The notes below the pieces were generated by a model. It had not been told where the DNA came from and made no database searches. It saw only the letters and a list, made by a program, of their open reading frames with translations. A DNA stretch of 64,000 bases, taken from contig CACJUU010000007.1 in assembly GCA_902596605.1 (NCBI GenBank), positions 37,729 through 101,728 of the forward strand, given 5' to 3'. This document shows, piece by piece, positions 50,237 to 59,540 of the stretch (position 1 is the stretch's first letter; each line of letters opens with the position of its first letter). Both the position numbers and the translations under genes were made by a program. The stretch is from an uncultured Alphaproteobacteria bacterium. GTDB taxonomy: Bacteria > Pseudomonadota > Alphaproteobacteria > Rhodobacterales > Rhodobacteraceae.

Positions 50237-53053
50237 TTAGTTTGATGTTTTTTTTGACCTAATTATTTGCGCAGCTGAAAATTTAAACTCAGGAATTTTT
50301 CCATATGGGTCAAGTTGTGGGTTAGTTAAGAAGTTTGCAGGAGCTTCGACATAACAAAATGGCATAAATAGCATTCCTTCACTGACATCTCTATCAAGCT
50401 TGAGTTGAAGCTCGATTTCTCCCCTTCTCGTTTTTACACAAACCCAGTCACCCTTGTTGAAACCCTGAATTTTTGCATCTCTTGGATGCATACTTACGAC
50501 TGGAATAGGCTCTTGTGCTTCTAGCATAGACGCTCTTCTTGTCATTGCACCTGTATGCCAGTGCTCTAGCACCCTACCAGTAGTTAAGACAAATGGATAT
50601 TTTTCGTCTGGCAATTCATCCGGAGGAAGCAGGTCAGTTGGCACAATTTTGGCTTTTCCTGTCTCGGTTGGAAACCCAGAGAAAAATATAACTTCTTCTC
50701 CAGGCAAGTCAGGACCAAAGCTTGGGTAACAGACCGACCCTTCTTTCTCCAAACGATCCCAACTTATATTATCTAAACTTCTCATATGACTTGCCATTTC
50801 TTTGTAAACATCTGAAACACCGTCATATTCCCATTTCAGTCCGCATCTTTTGGCTAAATCAACTATTAATTCCCAATCTTGTCTAGCATCACCAGGCATT
50901 TCTAAAACAGGTCGACCTAATTGAATCTGCCTATTAGAGTTCGTGTATGTACCCAGCTTTTCTGCTTGAGCTGAAGCTGGAAAAATTACGTCAGCAAACC
51001 AAGCTGTTTCAGTAAAAAATATGTCCTGCACTACTAGGTTATCTAGTTTTGAAAGAGCGTGTCTCGCGTGCCGCTGATCCGGATCACTCATAGCTGGATT
51101 TTCTCCCATAATATACATTCCGGATATATCGCCATCATTTATTGCATTCATTATTTCAACTACGGTAAGCCCTTTAACAGGATCCAAAGACCTTCCCCAT
51201 GCATCCTCATAATGCTTACGCATATCTGAATTCTCAACTGACTTGTAGTCGGGATATGTTATGGGGATAAGGCCAGCGTCAGAAGCACCTTGAACATTAT
51301 TTTGTCCTCTCAAAGGATGAAGCCCGGTTCCTTTTCTACCAATTTGACCTGTGATTAACGATAGAGCTATAAGACAGCGAGCATTATCAGTTCCATGAAC
51401 ATGCTGACTGATACCCATTCCCCAAAAAATTATACTGTTATTTGAGGTAGCAAATGTACGTGCAATTTCTCTTATGTACTCTGCTTTAACTCCGCTGACT
51501 TCTTCCATTGCCTCTGGGGTGAAATCCTTTACATTCTGAGTCAAAGATTGAAAACCATCCACATTAGCTTGGATATATTGCGTGTCATACAAATTTTCTT
51601 CAATTATTACATTAATCATTGCATTAAGCATTGCGACATCGCGACCAGCATTGAATACAACAGGATGGCTTGCTAAACGCATTAAACCCTGTTTCCTCGG
51701 ATCCATAACAATTAATTTTTTCCCTTTTTTGGCTGCCTGTTTAAAGTAAGTCGCGGCAACTGGATGGTTTTGTTCCGGCCTTGCTCCTATTATCATAATA
51801 CAGTCGCTGTCATCTGCAGCTGTGAAAGGCGCTGATACTGCCCCTGACCCAATTCCTTCCATAAGAGCAGCAACACTTGAAGCATGGCATAGCCTTGTAC
51901 AATGATCGACATTATTAGTGCCGAAGCCTTGTCTTATAAATTTTTGAAATAAATAAGCCTCTTCATTCGTTCCTTTAGCTGACCCAAACCCGCTAAGCGC
52001 TTGGCCTCCTTTTTGTTCAAGTATCTTCAAAAATTTTTTAGCGGCTAAATCTAGTGCTTCCTCCCATGTTGCTTCTCTGAAAATTTCATTTATATCTGAA
52101 AAATCGTATGCGCAGTCTGGTTTCTTTTCGACACCTGCCCTTCTTATTAAAGGTTTGGTAAGTCGTTCAGGATGCATAACATAGTCCATTCCAAACCTTC
52201 CTTTGACACACAGTTTACCCCTATTCGCGGGACCTTGAATGCCATCGACTTTTATTATCCGATTTTCTTTTACACTTACCTCAGTACGACATCCAACACC
52301 ACAAAATGGACAAACACTTTCAATCTTTTTTTCCGGATAGGCTATTCTTTTTGTTGACTCTGCATTCATTAAAGACTTTTCCATCAGGGCACCCGTGGGG
52401 CAAGCCTGAACGCATTCTCCACATGCTACACAAGAGGAAGCTCCCATAGGGTCTTCTATGTCAAAAACAGGAACTGTATCAATACCTCTTTTAGCCATAC
52501 CAATTACATCATTAACCTGGACTTCCTTACAAGCTCTTTCGCAAAGACCACAAGCTATGCACACGTCAAGATTAACTGAAATCGATGGGTGTGAAGCGTC
52601 GTGGAATACACTATCTACAGGAATTTCGTTCTTTGCACCTGGTTTACTGCTTGGAAAAGATGGTCTGTCAAAATCTGCATTTCTCGCTTGCGTCCAGAAA
52701 TGGGCTTCTGGGTCTGGGCTCTGCTCTTTAATCGGCATATCTGATGCGAGAAGGTCAAAAACGATTTTCCTATTACTATTGACCCTTGTTCCCTCTGATA
52801 TAACCGACATTCCTTCTGAAGGCATTCTAACACAAGAAGCAGCTAAGACTCTTTCACCCTCTATTTCAACCATACATGCTCTGCAATTTCCATCTGCTCT
52901 ATATCCGGGAGCATCTTTCCAACAAAGATGTGGAATAGTGACTCCATATCTCTTAGCAACTTGCCAAATGGTTTCTCCTTTGGTAGCTTCCACTCGTTTG
53001 CCATCTAAAGTAAAAAATATTTTTTCGTTAGTCGTTGGATTATCGAGGCTCAT
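50237..53053 (-). CDS. fdsA: NAD-dependent formate dehydrogenase, molybdenum alpha subunit
   Basis: A 938-residue molybdopterin enzyme that oxidises formate to CO2. An N-terminal 2Fe-2S domain (HLCWKDAPGYRADGNCRACMVE) is followed by two 4Fe-4S clusters (CIACGLCERACK, CVACGECVQACP), then CPFCGVGCRTE with the proximal 4Fe-4S cluster, and the Mo-bis-MGD body. The Mo ligand is Cys in DHCTRLCHASSVA rather than selenocysteine. The C-terminal DVSEGMLFMPFCYVEAPANFLT is typical of FdsA/FdhF. The ATG at 53053 lies two bases after the stop of the partner gene, with GGAG upstream; a TTG at 53059 is possible. With the NuoEF-like subunit it makes a cytosolic NAD-linked enzyme. Confidence 0.93.
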   Translation of the reverse strand: MSLDNPTTNEKIFFTLDGKRVEATKGETIWQVAKRYGVTIPHLCWKDAPGYRADGNCRACMVEIEGERVLAASCVRMPSEGMSVISEGTRVNSNRKIVFDLLASDMPIKEQSPDPEAHFWTQARNADFDRPSFPSSKPGAKNEIPVDSVFHDASHPSISVNLDVCIACGLCERACKEVQVNDVIGMAKRGIDTVPVFDIEDPMGASSCVACGECVQACPTGALMEKSLMNAESTKRIAYPEKKIESVCPFCGVGCRTEVSVKENRIIKVDGIQGPANRGKLCVKGRFGMDYVMHPERLTKPLIRRAGVEKKPDCAYDFSDINEIFREATWEEALDLAAKKFLKILEQKGGQALSGFGSAKGTNEEAYLFQKFIRQGFGTNNVDHCTRLCHASSVAALMEGIGSGAVSAPFTAADDSDCIMIIGARPEQNHPVAATYFKQAAKKGKKLIVMDPRKQGLMRLASHPVVFNAGRDVAMLNAMINVIIEENLYDTQYIQANVDGFQSLTQNVKDFTPEAMEEVSGVKAEYIREIARTFATSNNSIIFWGMGISQHVHGTDNARCLIALSLITGQIGRKGTGLHPLRGQNNVQGASDAGLIPITYPDYKSVENSDMRKHYEDAWGRSLDPVKGLTVVEIMNAINDGDISGMYIMGENPAMSDPDQRHARHALSKLDNLVVQDIFFTETAWFADVIFPASAQAEKLGTYTNSNRQIQLGRPVLEMPGDARQDWELIVDLAKRCGLKWEYDGVSDVYKEMASHMRSLDNISWDRLEKEGSVCYPSFGPDLPGEEVIFFSGFPTETGKAKIVPTDLLPPDELPDEKYPFVLTTGRVLEHWHTGAMTRRASMLEAQEPIPVVSMHPRDAKIQGFNKGDWVCVKTRRGEIELQLKLDRDVSEGMLFMPFCYVEAPANFLTNPQLDPYGKIPEFKFSAAQIIRSKKTSN

Positions 53054-53055
53054 AA

Positions 53056-54762
53056 TCAAAACTCCTCTGGAAAATATTTAATTAGATGAGACACACAATT
53101 GCTAGCCGCTTGGCCTAACCCACAAATTGAACTATCACTCATAACCTTGATAAGAGCGTTATAAAGATCTAATTCTTTATTGTTATCTTCTAGTAGACTA
53201 ATCATTTTGTCTGTACCAGATCTACATGGCGTACATTGCCCACAGCTTTCATGCTTAAAAAAACGCATAGTGTTCAAGGCTGCCTCCTTGATATTATCGT
53301 GATCAGATAAGATTACTATTGCATGAGAGCCAATGAAACCTCCATATTCTTCAAAAATTCCAAAATCGAGTGGTAATGATGCCAGATTGGCTGGAAGAAT
53401 TCCCCCGGATGCTCCACCAGGGAAAAAAGCCTTTAATGTATGTCCATCTTGCATTCCCCCACAATAGTCTACTATTAGCTGTTGAAGAGGAATACCCGCT
53501 GGAGCAATTTTTACTCCAGGATTTCTAACTCGACCTGATACTGAAAAAGATCTCACGCCACTATGAGCCTCGTTCCACCCTTTTCTTTTAAACCAGTCAA
53601 CCCCATTTTCAATTATTTCAGGGAGCCAGTTTAAAGTCTCTATATTATGATTTAGCGTAGGTCTTCCAAATAACCCCACCTCAGCAATATATGGTGGTCT
53701 ATGTCTCGGCAAGCCCCTTTTACCTTCTATGCTTTCTATCATTGCACTTTCTTCGCCACAAATATATGCGCCCGCGCCTCGTCTTAGTTCGATAGAAATA
53801 TCTGCAATATTTTCTTTTTCAATTGCACTTATTTCTCTTTTTAATATTTCTAATACCTCAGGATACTCATCACGCATATAAATGTAAATTTTTTTGCATT
53901 CAACGATATGAGCTGCAATCAAGGCCCCCTCCAACATCTGATGAGGTCTTCTTTCTAACCAAAACCTATCTTTAAATGTGCCCGGCTCTCCTTCATCACC
54001 GTTCACGGTCATCAAACGCGGCCCTTCAAAAGACCTAACAATTTCCCATTTTTTACCAGCGGGGAACCCGGCGCCGCCTAAACCTCTAAGTTTAGAATCT
54101 GAAATCAATTTAATAAGGTTTTCTGATTTTAGTTCCCCTTTTTTGATTTTATTGAGTGTTCGGTATCCACCCCTACTGACATACTCATTAAGATTCTCAT
54201 ATTGAGGTAACTTAAGGACATACGACATTCCACCGCGATGTATTTCTTTAACTTTTTTTATGTTCATATTATCGATAGGTAAATTGTTAAACCGAGCCGC
54301 AGGTGCAGAGGCACATCGACCGATACAGGGGACTTTTTCAATCTCAATTTTTTCAGCTAATAATTCATCTTTCACTAAATCAAAAAGTGCATGTGCACCA
54401 GCCATTTCACATGATAACCCATCACAAATTCTTAATTTTGATTTATTGGGTTTCTTTCCATCCTCTTTTACGATTTTAAAATGATGATAAAAACTACCTA
54501 CTTCATAAACCTCAGCTTGGGATAATTTGAAAATATCTGCCAATGCCACCATGTCTCCAGCGCTAATGTATCCATAGGCATCTTGAACTTTGTGCAGTGC
54601 CTCTATGAGAAGATCTCTTCTTATTTCTAGGTCAGCTAAGATGGATTTGATCCTGTCCAGGGCTAGATCATCTACTTGCCTACCCTTGGGTGAAAAAAAG
54701 TCTCGTTTCCCCTTTGTGATCTTTTGAATTTTGTTCATAAATTCATTAAAACTTAATTTCAA
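53056..54762 (-). CDS. fdsB: Formate dehydrogenase NAD-binding subunit, NuoE-NuoF fusion (FdsG-FdsB)
   Basis: A 568-residue fusion. Residues about 25-165 form the NuoE/FdsG-like thioredoxin fold with a 2Fe-2S cluster (CDGLSCEMAG and CIGRCASAP). Residues about 210-560 form the NuoF/FdsB part: LRGLGGAGFPAGKKWE and GDEGEPGTFKDR bind FMN and NADH, RGAGAYICGEESAMIESIEG follows, and SCGQCTPCRSGTDKM binds 4Fe-4S. It passes electrons from FdsA to NAD+. In Cupriavidus FdsG and FdsB are separate proteins; here they are one chain. The gene is translated just before fdsA, with a two-base gap to the preferred ATG. FdsD and the FdhD chaperone are not in the window. Confidence 0.92.
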   Translation of the reverse strand: MKLSFNEFMNKIQKITKGKRDFFSPKGRQVDDLALDRIKSILADLEIRRDLLIEALHKVQDAYGYISAGDMVALADIFKLSQAEVYEVGSFYHHFKIVKEDGKKPNKSKLRICDGLSCEMAGAHALFDLVKDELLAEKIEIEKVPCIGRCASAPAARFNNLPIDNMNIKKVKEIHRGGMSYVLKLPQYENLNEYVSRGGYRTLNKIKKGELKSENLIKLISDSKLRGLGGAGFPAGKKWEIVRSFEGPRLMTVNGDEGEPGTFKDRFWLERRPHQMLEGALIAAHIVECKKIYIYMRDEYPEVLEILKREISAIEKENIADISIELRRGAGAYICGEESAMIESIEGKRGLPRHRPPYIAEVGLFGRPTLNHNIETLNWLPEIIENGVDWFKRKGWNEAHSGVRSFSVSGRVRNPGVKIAPAGIPLQQLIVDYCGGMQDGHTLKAFFPGGASGGILPANLASLPLDFGIFEEYGGFIGSHAIVILSDHDNIKEAALNTMRFFKHESCGQCTPCRSGTDKMISLLEDNNKELDLYNALIKVMSDSSICGLGQAASNCVSHLIKYFPEEF

Positions 54763-54891
54763 TTATAAGAAAGTGGCGTCATAATCAGATATAATGAAAT
54801 TAAGTCTTTCCCCCATTAAAGCTTTTATTTAATCTTATTGCCGTTGGGTAAGAATAACAATAGATATCATTTAAAGTTCGGAAATTTTCAA

Positions 54892-56508
54892 ATGAATAAA
54901 CAAGATTCGACCATTTTTAAATCCTTTGAAGTTATTTGCAGAAAAACACCTTCTGCACCCTTTTTAATATCTCCTTCAAGAAATCAAAAAGGTATGACGA
55001 CTTTCTCTTATCAAGAAACTTTTGAGAAAGCTAATGAGATATCGACCATATTTTTAGATAATGGCTATAACAACAATTTGCGAGTTGCTACTTTACTAGG
55101 GTCTACCCCAGAACATTATATTGTCAAACTAGCACTTAATAAAATCGGAGTTTCCGTAGTGCCTATAAACCCTGATTATTCTCCTGACGAGACAGCATAT
55201 TTGCTGGCAGATAGTGGTTCCGTCTTAGCAATTTGTGCAGAGCAATACTTGAAACAGCTCAAAACAGCCATAGCCTACAAAGATCTTTGCGTTCCAATAG
55301 TTACCTATGACGAAATTGAAACTATTCAAACACTTAAGTCCTCATCTGATCTTGGAACGCAAGTCCACGGAAAAACCGAAGCAAGTTTACTCTATACTTC
55401 TGGAACAACAGGAAGACCTAAGGGATGCATATTATCCCATGAATATGAGCTAATGTGTGGCGAAGTCTATGCGAATATTGGAGCGCCAATAAGTTTGTCT
55501 TTTGGAAAAGATAAGATTTTGAACCCCTTGCCGAGCTACCACATAAATGCTGGTATAGTTACTTTTTTTGCAGCCATGCTTACTGGGAATAGCCTTATTC
55601 AACCAGAGCGTTTCAGTATTTCAAGTTGGTGGGAAGATATTAATGAGTCAGAAGCAACAATTTTTCATTATTTGGGTGTAATTATTGCTGTTTTATTGTC
55701 GGATCAGTCCGCAACAAAAGCATCTCTTGGTAAACTAAGAGTAGGGTTCGGTGCAGGAGTCGAGCCGGCTTTGCACCAAGAATTTGAGAGCCGATTTGGC
55801 ATTCCACTGATTGAGTGCTGGGGTATGACAGAAATGTGTCGAGTGCTCTATAATAACGAGGAACCAAGGCAGATACATACCAGAGCAATGGGAAGACCGC
55901 GAGAAGATCTTCAGGTTAAAGTAGTAGATGAAAATGATCAGGAAGTGGGGATAGGAACGCCAGGTGAAATGGTTGTCAGGCATTCAGAGAAAGCACCTAG
56001 AGCGGGAGCTTTTAGCGGGTATCTGAACAAAGAGAAAGAAACAGAAGAAGCATGGAAAAATGGTTGGTTTCATACTGGTGATACGGTGACTATGGATGAA
56101 ACGGGAATGTTGTACTTTGTTGATCGAGCAAAAAATATTATTAGGCGTGCTGGAGAAAATATTGCTGCAGCAGAAGTTGAGAACTGCCTTTTTGAAATAG
56201 AATTTGTATCCAAGATTGCGTGCATAGCAGTGAAAGATGATATTAGAGAGGAAGAAGTTATGGCCTGCGTAGTTCTTGAAGATGGCAAGAAGGAATTTAA
56301 AGAGGTAGCAGAAATTCTTTTCAATCATGCCTTAGAAAAAATGGCTTACTTCAAGGCTCCAGGCTATATCTTATTCATGGATGATCTTCCCGTAACTGGA
56401 ACCCAAAAAGTTATTAAACATAAGATCTTTGAACCAGAAATTGATCCTAGAAACTTAACCGGAATATTTAACTTTACTCACTTAAAAAAGAGAAAACCAA
56501 ATGATTAA
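54892..56508 (+). CDS. AMP-dependent acyl-CoA synthetase/ligase (CaiC-like)
   Basis: An ANL-superfamily enzyme of 538 residues. YTSGTTGRPKGCILSH near residue 170 is the nucleotide-binding loop, ECWGMTEMCR near residue 308 is the A5 motif, then WFHTGDTVTMDE, DRAKNIIRRAGENI and the C-terminal TGTQKVIKHKI with the catalytic Lys. The MTEMCR and NIIRRAGENIAAAEVE pieces resemble the CaiC/carnitine-CoA ligase side of the family, but the substrate is unproven. The start is taken as the ATG at 54892; an upstream TTG at 54838 would add 18 residues. The start region is divergent from the formate dehydrogenase operon and a small membrane protein overlaps the 3' end. Confidence 0.86.
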   Translation: MNKQDSTIFKSFEVICRKTPSAPFLISPSRNQKGMTTFSYQETFEKANEISTIFLDNGYNNNLRVATLLGSTPEHYIVKLALNKIGVSVVPINPDYSPDETAYLLADSGSVLAICAEQYLKQLKTAIAYKDLCVPIVTYDEIETIQTLKSSSDLGTQVHGKTEASLLYTSGTTGRPKGCILSHEYELMCGEVYANIGAPISLSFGKDKILNPLPSYHINAGIVTFFAAMLTGNSLIQPERFSISSWWEDINESEATIFHYLGVIIAVLLSDQSATKASLGKLRVGFGAGVEPALHQEFESRFGIPLIECWGMTEMCRVLYNNEEPRQIHTRAMGRPREDLQVKVVDENDQEVGIGTPGEMVVRHSEKAPRAGAFSGYLNKEKETEEAWKNGWFHTGDTVTMDETGMLYFVDRAKNIIRRAGENIAAAEVENCLFEIEFVSKIACIAVKDDIREEEVMACVVLEDGKKEFKEVAEILFNHALEKMAYFKAPGYILFMDDLPVTGTQKVIKHKIFEPEIDPRNLTGIFNFTHLKKRKPND

Positions 56509-56737
56509 AAAAAAGGATTATTATATTTTTGAATGGGTAGGGGTAATCACAGCAATCTTCTATTCAGTATTTGTAGCATTGAACCTCGGTTTGGAGGTTA
56601 TTGGGTTTTTCTTACTATTAGTTTCTGCTATTTCAATTGGAGTATGGGCCTACTTAAATCGTCATCGTGGAATACTATTGTTACAATTCTTTTACTCCTG
56701 TGCTGCGATAATTGGATTATTTAGGTGGTGGAGTTAG
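56501..56737 (+). CDS. Small membrane protein overlapping the ligase gene
   Basis: A 78-residue protein with two or three hydrophobic helices (VGVITAIFYSVFVALNLGLEVIG, then a second helix with LLLVSAISIGVWAYL and a third with LLLQFFYSCAAIIGLF). The start overlaps the ligase stop by eight bases, so translation is coupled. The Trp-rich end (FRWWS) and compact size are notable. It loosely recalls small nicotinamide-transporter-like proteins, but I would not name it. The stop overlaps the stop of the convergent threonine dehydratase-like gene by four bases. Confidence 0.65.
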   Translation: MIKKKDYYIFEWVGVITAIFYSVFVALNLGLEVIGFFLLLVSAISIGVWAYLNRHRGILLLQFFYSCAAIIGLFRWWS

Positions 56738-57711
56738 TCTTTATAGTCTTTTAGTATTTCATTATATCTTTCGAATGAAATATTTGAGCCACATGCAATT
56801 ATTCCAACTTTTTTACCCTCACATTTCTTTTTATATCGCTCTAATAGTCCAGCTAAAGAGGTAGCACAGGCAGGTTCAACGATAAATCCAAGCCTATCTC
56901 TCATGGTAATCATTGCTCTGCGTATTTCATCATCAGTAACTTTTTCAACTTGATTTACTCTCTTTTTTGCGATGTTGAAAGAAAAGTCCATAGCCATTGG
57001 AGCGCCTAAGCTGTCAGCTATTGTGTTCACTTTATTAATCCTTACCGCACTATCATGTTCCAAGCTTTGTGCGAAACTATCCGCTCCTGTAGGTTCGACT
57101 CCTAATAATTCAACAGACGAATTAATCTGTTCAAGATAGTGTGCCATACCACCTATCAGACCGCCCCCACCGATCGGAATAATTAATATATCAATATCGC
57201 CCATCTGGTCTATAATTTCAGCACAGCAAGTAGCTGAACCAATTATCATGTTTTCTTGATTAAATGGGTGAAGCACAAAACGGTTTTCATCCTTTTCGAT
57301 TACGTCTAATTTTGCAAAGGCATCATCAACATTTTCAGCAAGTATTACTTCCGCACCAAGGCTTCGGCACTTATCAATTCTAAATGGATCTGCAGTCTTT
57401 GGCATAATAATTTTTGCAGAAATATTGTATTGACTTGCACCCCAAGCAGTAGCAATGCCATGATTTCCTCCCGTGACAGTTACAATACCTTGTGCTTTTT
57501 TATCTTCCTCTAGAGTCTCCAGTCCAATGGCCACACCTCTCGCCTTAAACGAGCCCGTTTGCTGAAATAATTCTAGCTTTATAAACACATCAGCATTCTC
57601 AGGCAGAATTTCCTGAATGTCATCCTCATTCAATTTAAGCATTGGTGTATTTACAATTTTTCCTTTCAATACTTCGCGAGCCCGATTGATATCATTAAAC
57701 ATACTCTGCAT
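56734..57711 (-). CDS. Threonine/serine dehydratase-like PLP enzyme
   Basis: A 325-residue fold-type II PLP protein. The Schiff-base lysine is in QTGSFKARGVAIG (near residue 56), the phosphate-binding Gly-rich loop is IPIGGGGLIGGMA (near residue 180), and TVTGGNHGIATAWG contributes to the active site. It removes the amino group from threonine or serine to a 2-keto acid; a racemase activity as in serine racemase is also possible. It lacks a C-terminal ACT regulatory domain, so it is the catabolic length. It lies 26 bases downstream of the ABC ATPase of system 2, which suggests the ABC system may supply an amino acid or a dipeptide. Confidence 0.9.
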   Translation of the reverse strand: MQSMFNDINRAREVLKGKIVNTPMLKLNEDDIQEILPENADVFIKLELFQQTGSFKARGVAIGLETLEEDKKAQGIVTVTGGNHGIATAWGASQYNISAKIIMPKTADPFRIDKCRSLGAEVILAENVDDAFAKLDVIEKDENRFVLHPFNQENMIIGSATCCAEIIDQMGDIDILIIPIGGGGLIGGMAHYLEQINSSVELLGVEPTGADSFAQSLEHDSAVRINKVNTIADSLGAPMAMDFSFNIAKKRVNQVEKVTDDEIRRAMITMRDRLGFIVEPACATSLAGLLERYKKKCEGKKVGIIACGSNISFERYNEILKDYKD

Positions 57712-57737
57712 TATATCTATTTCCTCAATTTAAAATT

Positions 57738-59010
57738 TTAATACCCGCAATCCGTTGTTAGTAAATAGTGATTTTTTGCCACCTCTTTATATTCTGAGGG
57801 CGCTGGATCATGCGTCAAATCATGAATAGGTGATGGAAGTGGTTTAAAGTTTAATTCTCTTTCCGACTTCCTTTTATCTGGGTCCGCTATAGGTACCGCT
57901 TTTAACAAATCCTGTGTATAAGGATGCTGCGGATTACGGAAGATAGCTTGTCTAGGACCGATCTCTACCAAGCGTCCTAAATACATGACACCAACATCAT
58001 GGCTTACCCGCTCAACAACGGCCATATCATGACTGATGAATAAAAAAGATAGACCCAAATCAACCTGGAGTTCCATCATTAAGTTTAACACTTGCGCTTG
58101 TACCGATACATCCAACGCACTCACCGCCTCATCCGCTATAATCAATTTAGGATTAAGCGCTAATGCACGCGCAATTGCTATCCGCTGACGCTGACCACCC
58201 GAAAGTTCATGCGGGTAGCGTTGCATAAAGCTACGTGGTAACTTTACACGATCAAAGAGATCCCCAATCTTCTCCTGCAATACTTCACGCTTCACTATTC
58301 CGTAGTTACGCAATGGTTCCGCTACTTGATCAAAAAGTGGTCGTTGCGGGTTTAATGAAGCAAAAGGATCTTGAAAAACCATCTGGATATTGCTACGGGC
58401 TTCCCGCATATCCTTTGGATTTAGTGATAGTATATTCTGACCATCTAAATTCACATTCCCTGAGGTGGGTTCTACCAATCGAATGAGTGAGCGTCCCACC
58501 GTTGACTTACCACACCCTGACTCCCCCACAAGCGAAAGAGTCTTTCCTTTCATTATAGTAAAAGATACATCTTCAACAGCATGCACGCGTGCTATCGTTC
58601 TTCTCAATACGCCCCCTTTGACCGGATAGCGGGTGACCAAATTATTTACCTTAAGCAAAGGCTCATTCGTTCCAACAATGGGCTTTAAGGCCTTTGTCTT
58701 TTTCTCCCCAACTAACCGCATGGGTTCAGGGTATTTCTTACTTGCCATCTCTCCGAGTTTTGGAACCGCTGCTAAGAGGGACTTCGTATACTCATGCTGA
58801 GGATTATTGAAAATCTCATGTACCGTTCCCTCCTCGACTTTTTTACCTGGATGCATTACCACAACACGATCCGCCATTTGCGCTACCACCGCCATGTCAT
58901 GCGTAATAAACATCACTGCCGTACCTGTTTCTTGTTTGAGCATATTAATCAAAGCGAGTATTTCTGCTTGAATGGTCACATCTAATGCTGTTGTTGGCTC
59001 ATCCGCGATC
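57738..59010 (-). repeat. Long dispersed repeat, copy B (ATPase 3' two thirds)
   Basis: Partner of 31766-33035 in the same orientation. The two copies agree in long blocks, for example the stretch coding the C-terminal [19 protein letters not shown], with scattered third-position differences. Beyond the shared TTGGCTCATC near 59005 they no longer align closely. Confidence 0.85.
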
Positions 59011-59540
59011 AAGATCTTTGGCTGACACGCCAACGCAATTGCGATCATAACTCTTTGTCTTTGTCCACCAGAAAGCTGGAAAGGATAATCAAAAGCTCTT
59101 TTATCTGGATTAGGAATTTTCACAGCGTCTAGTAGCTCAACCGCACTTGCCCATGCTTTTTCTTTATTAAGATTTTTATGCCGCCTGATAACTTCTGAAA
59201 CCTGTTCTCCAGCTGTAAAAAGAGGATTGAGAGAAGTCATTGGCTCCTGAAATATCATTGAAATTTCATTACCTCTTATACCTTCAAGCTCTGCCTCTGA
59301 TAATTGAGCTAGGTTAGTATTGTCAAATAATATATCTCCTGACGAAACCTTTAATATTCCCTCAGGTAATAAGCTCATCAAGGACAATGCTGTTACAGAT
59401 TTTCCACATCCTGACTCTCCGACAACACACAAAGTCTCACTTTTTTTTATCGTAAAAGAGAGATCATTTACCACTTTTAGAGTGCCGGCTCTTGTCCTTG
59501 CCTCTATATTCAGATTATTTATTGAAACTAGGTCTTCCAT
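57738..59540 (-). CDS. Fused dipeptide-type ABC transporter ATPase (system 2)
   Basis: A 600-residue two-domain ATPase. Walker A motifs are GESGCGKS near residue 41 and again near residue 340; signatures are LSGGQRQR in both. Walker B is ADEPTTALD in domain 1 and ADEAVSALD in domain 2, where Ala replaces the usual Pro next to the catalytic Glu. It serves the permeases at 59540-61396 and binding protein at 61467-63041 on the same strand. From about residue 190 to the end it is almost identical to the system 1 ATPase (31766-33595), while the first 190 residues differ much more, so only the C-terminal part was shared by recombination or recent copying. Confidence 0.93.
   Translation of the reverse strand: MEDLVSINNLNIEARTRAGTLKVVNDLSFTIKKSETLCVVGESGCGKSVTALSLMSLLPEGILKVSSGDILFDNTNLAQLSEAELEGIRGNEISMIFQEPMTSLNPLFTAGEQVSEVIRRHKNLNKEKAWASAVELLDAVKIPNPDKRAFDYPFQLSGGQRQRVMIAIALACQPKILIADEPTTALDVTIQAEILALINMLKQETGTAVMFITHDMAVVAQMADRVVVMHPGKKVEEGTVHEIFNNPQHEYTKSLLAAVPKLGEMASKKYPEPMRLVGEKKTKALKPIVGTNEPLLKVNNLVTRYPVKGGVLRRTIARVHAVEDVSFTIMKGKTLSLVGESGCGKSTVGRSLIRLVEPTSGNVNLDGQNILSLNPKDMREARSNIQMVFQDPFASLNPQRPLFDQVAEPLRNYGIVKREVLQEKIGDLFDRVKLPRSFMQRYPHELSGGQRQRIAIARALALNPKLIIADEAVSALDVSVQAQVLNLMMELQVDLGLSFLFISHDMAVVERVSHDVGVMYLGRLVEIGPRQAIFRNPQHPYTQDLLKAVPIADPDKRKSERELNFKPLPSPIHDLTHDPAPSEYKEVAKNHYLLTTDCGY

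Noticed and set aside
52458..53081. A 207-codon plus-strand frame opposite formate dehydrogenase
   Set aside because: The minus-strand frame carries iron-sulfur and molybdopterin motifs; the plus frame is a long shadow with no motif.
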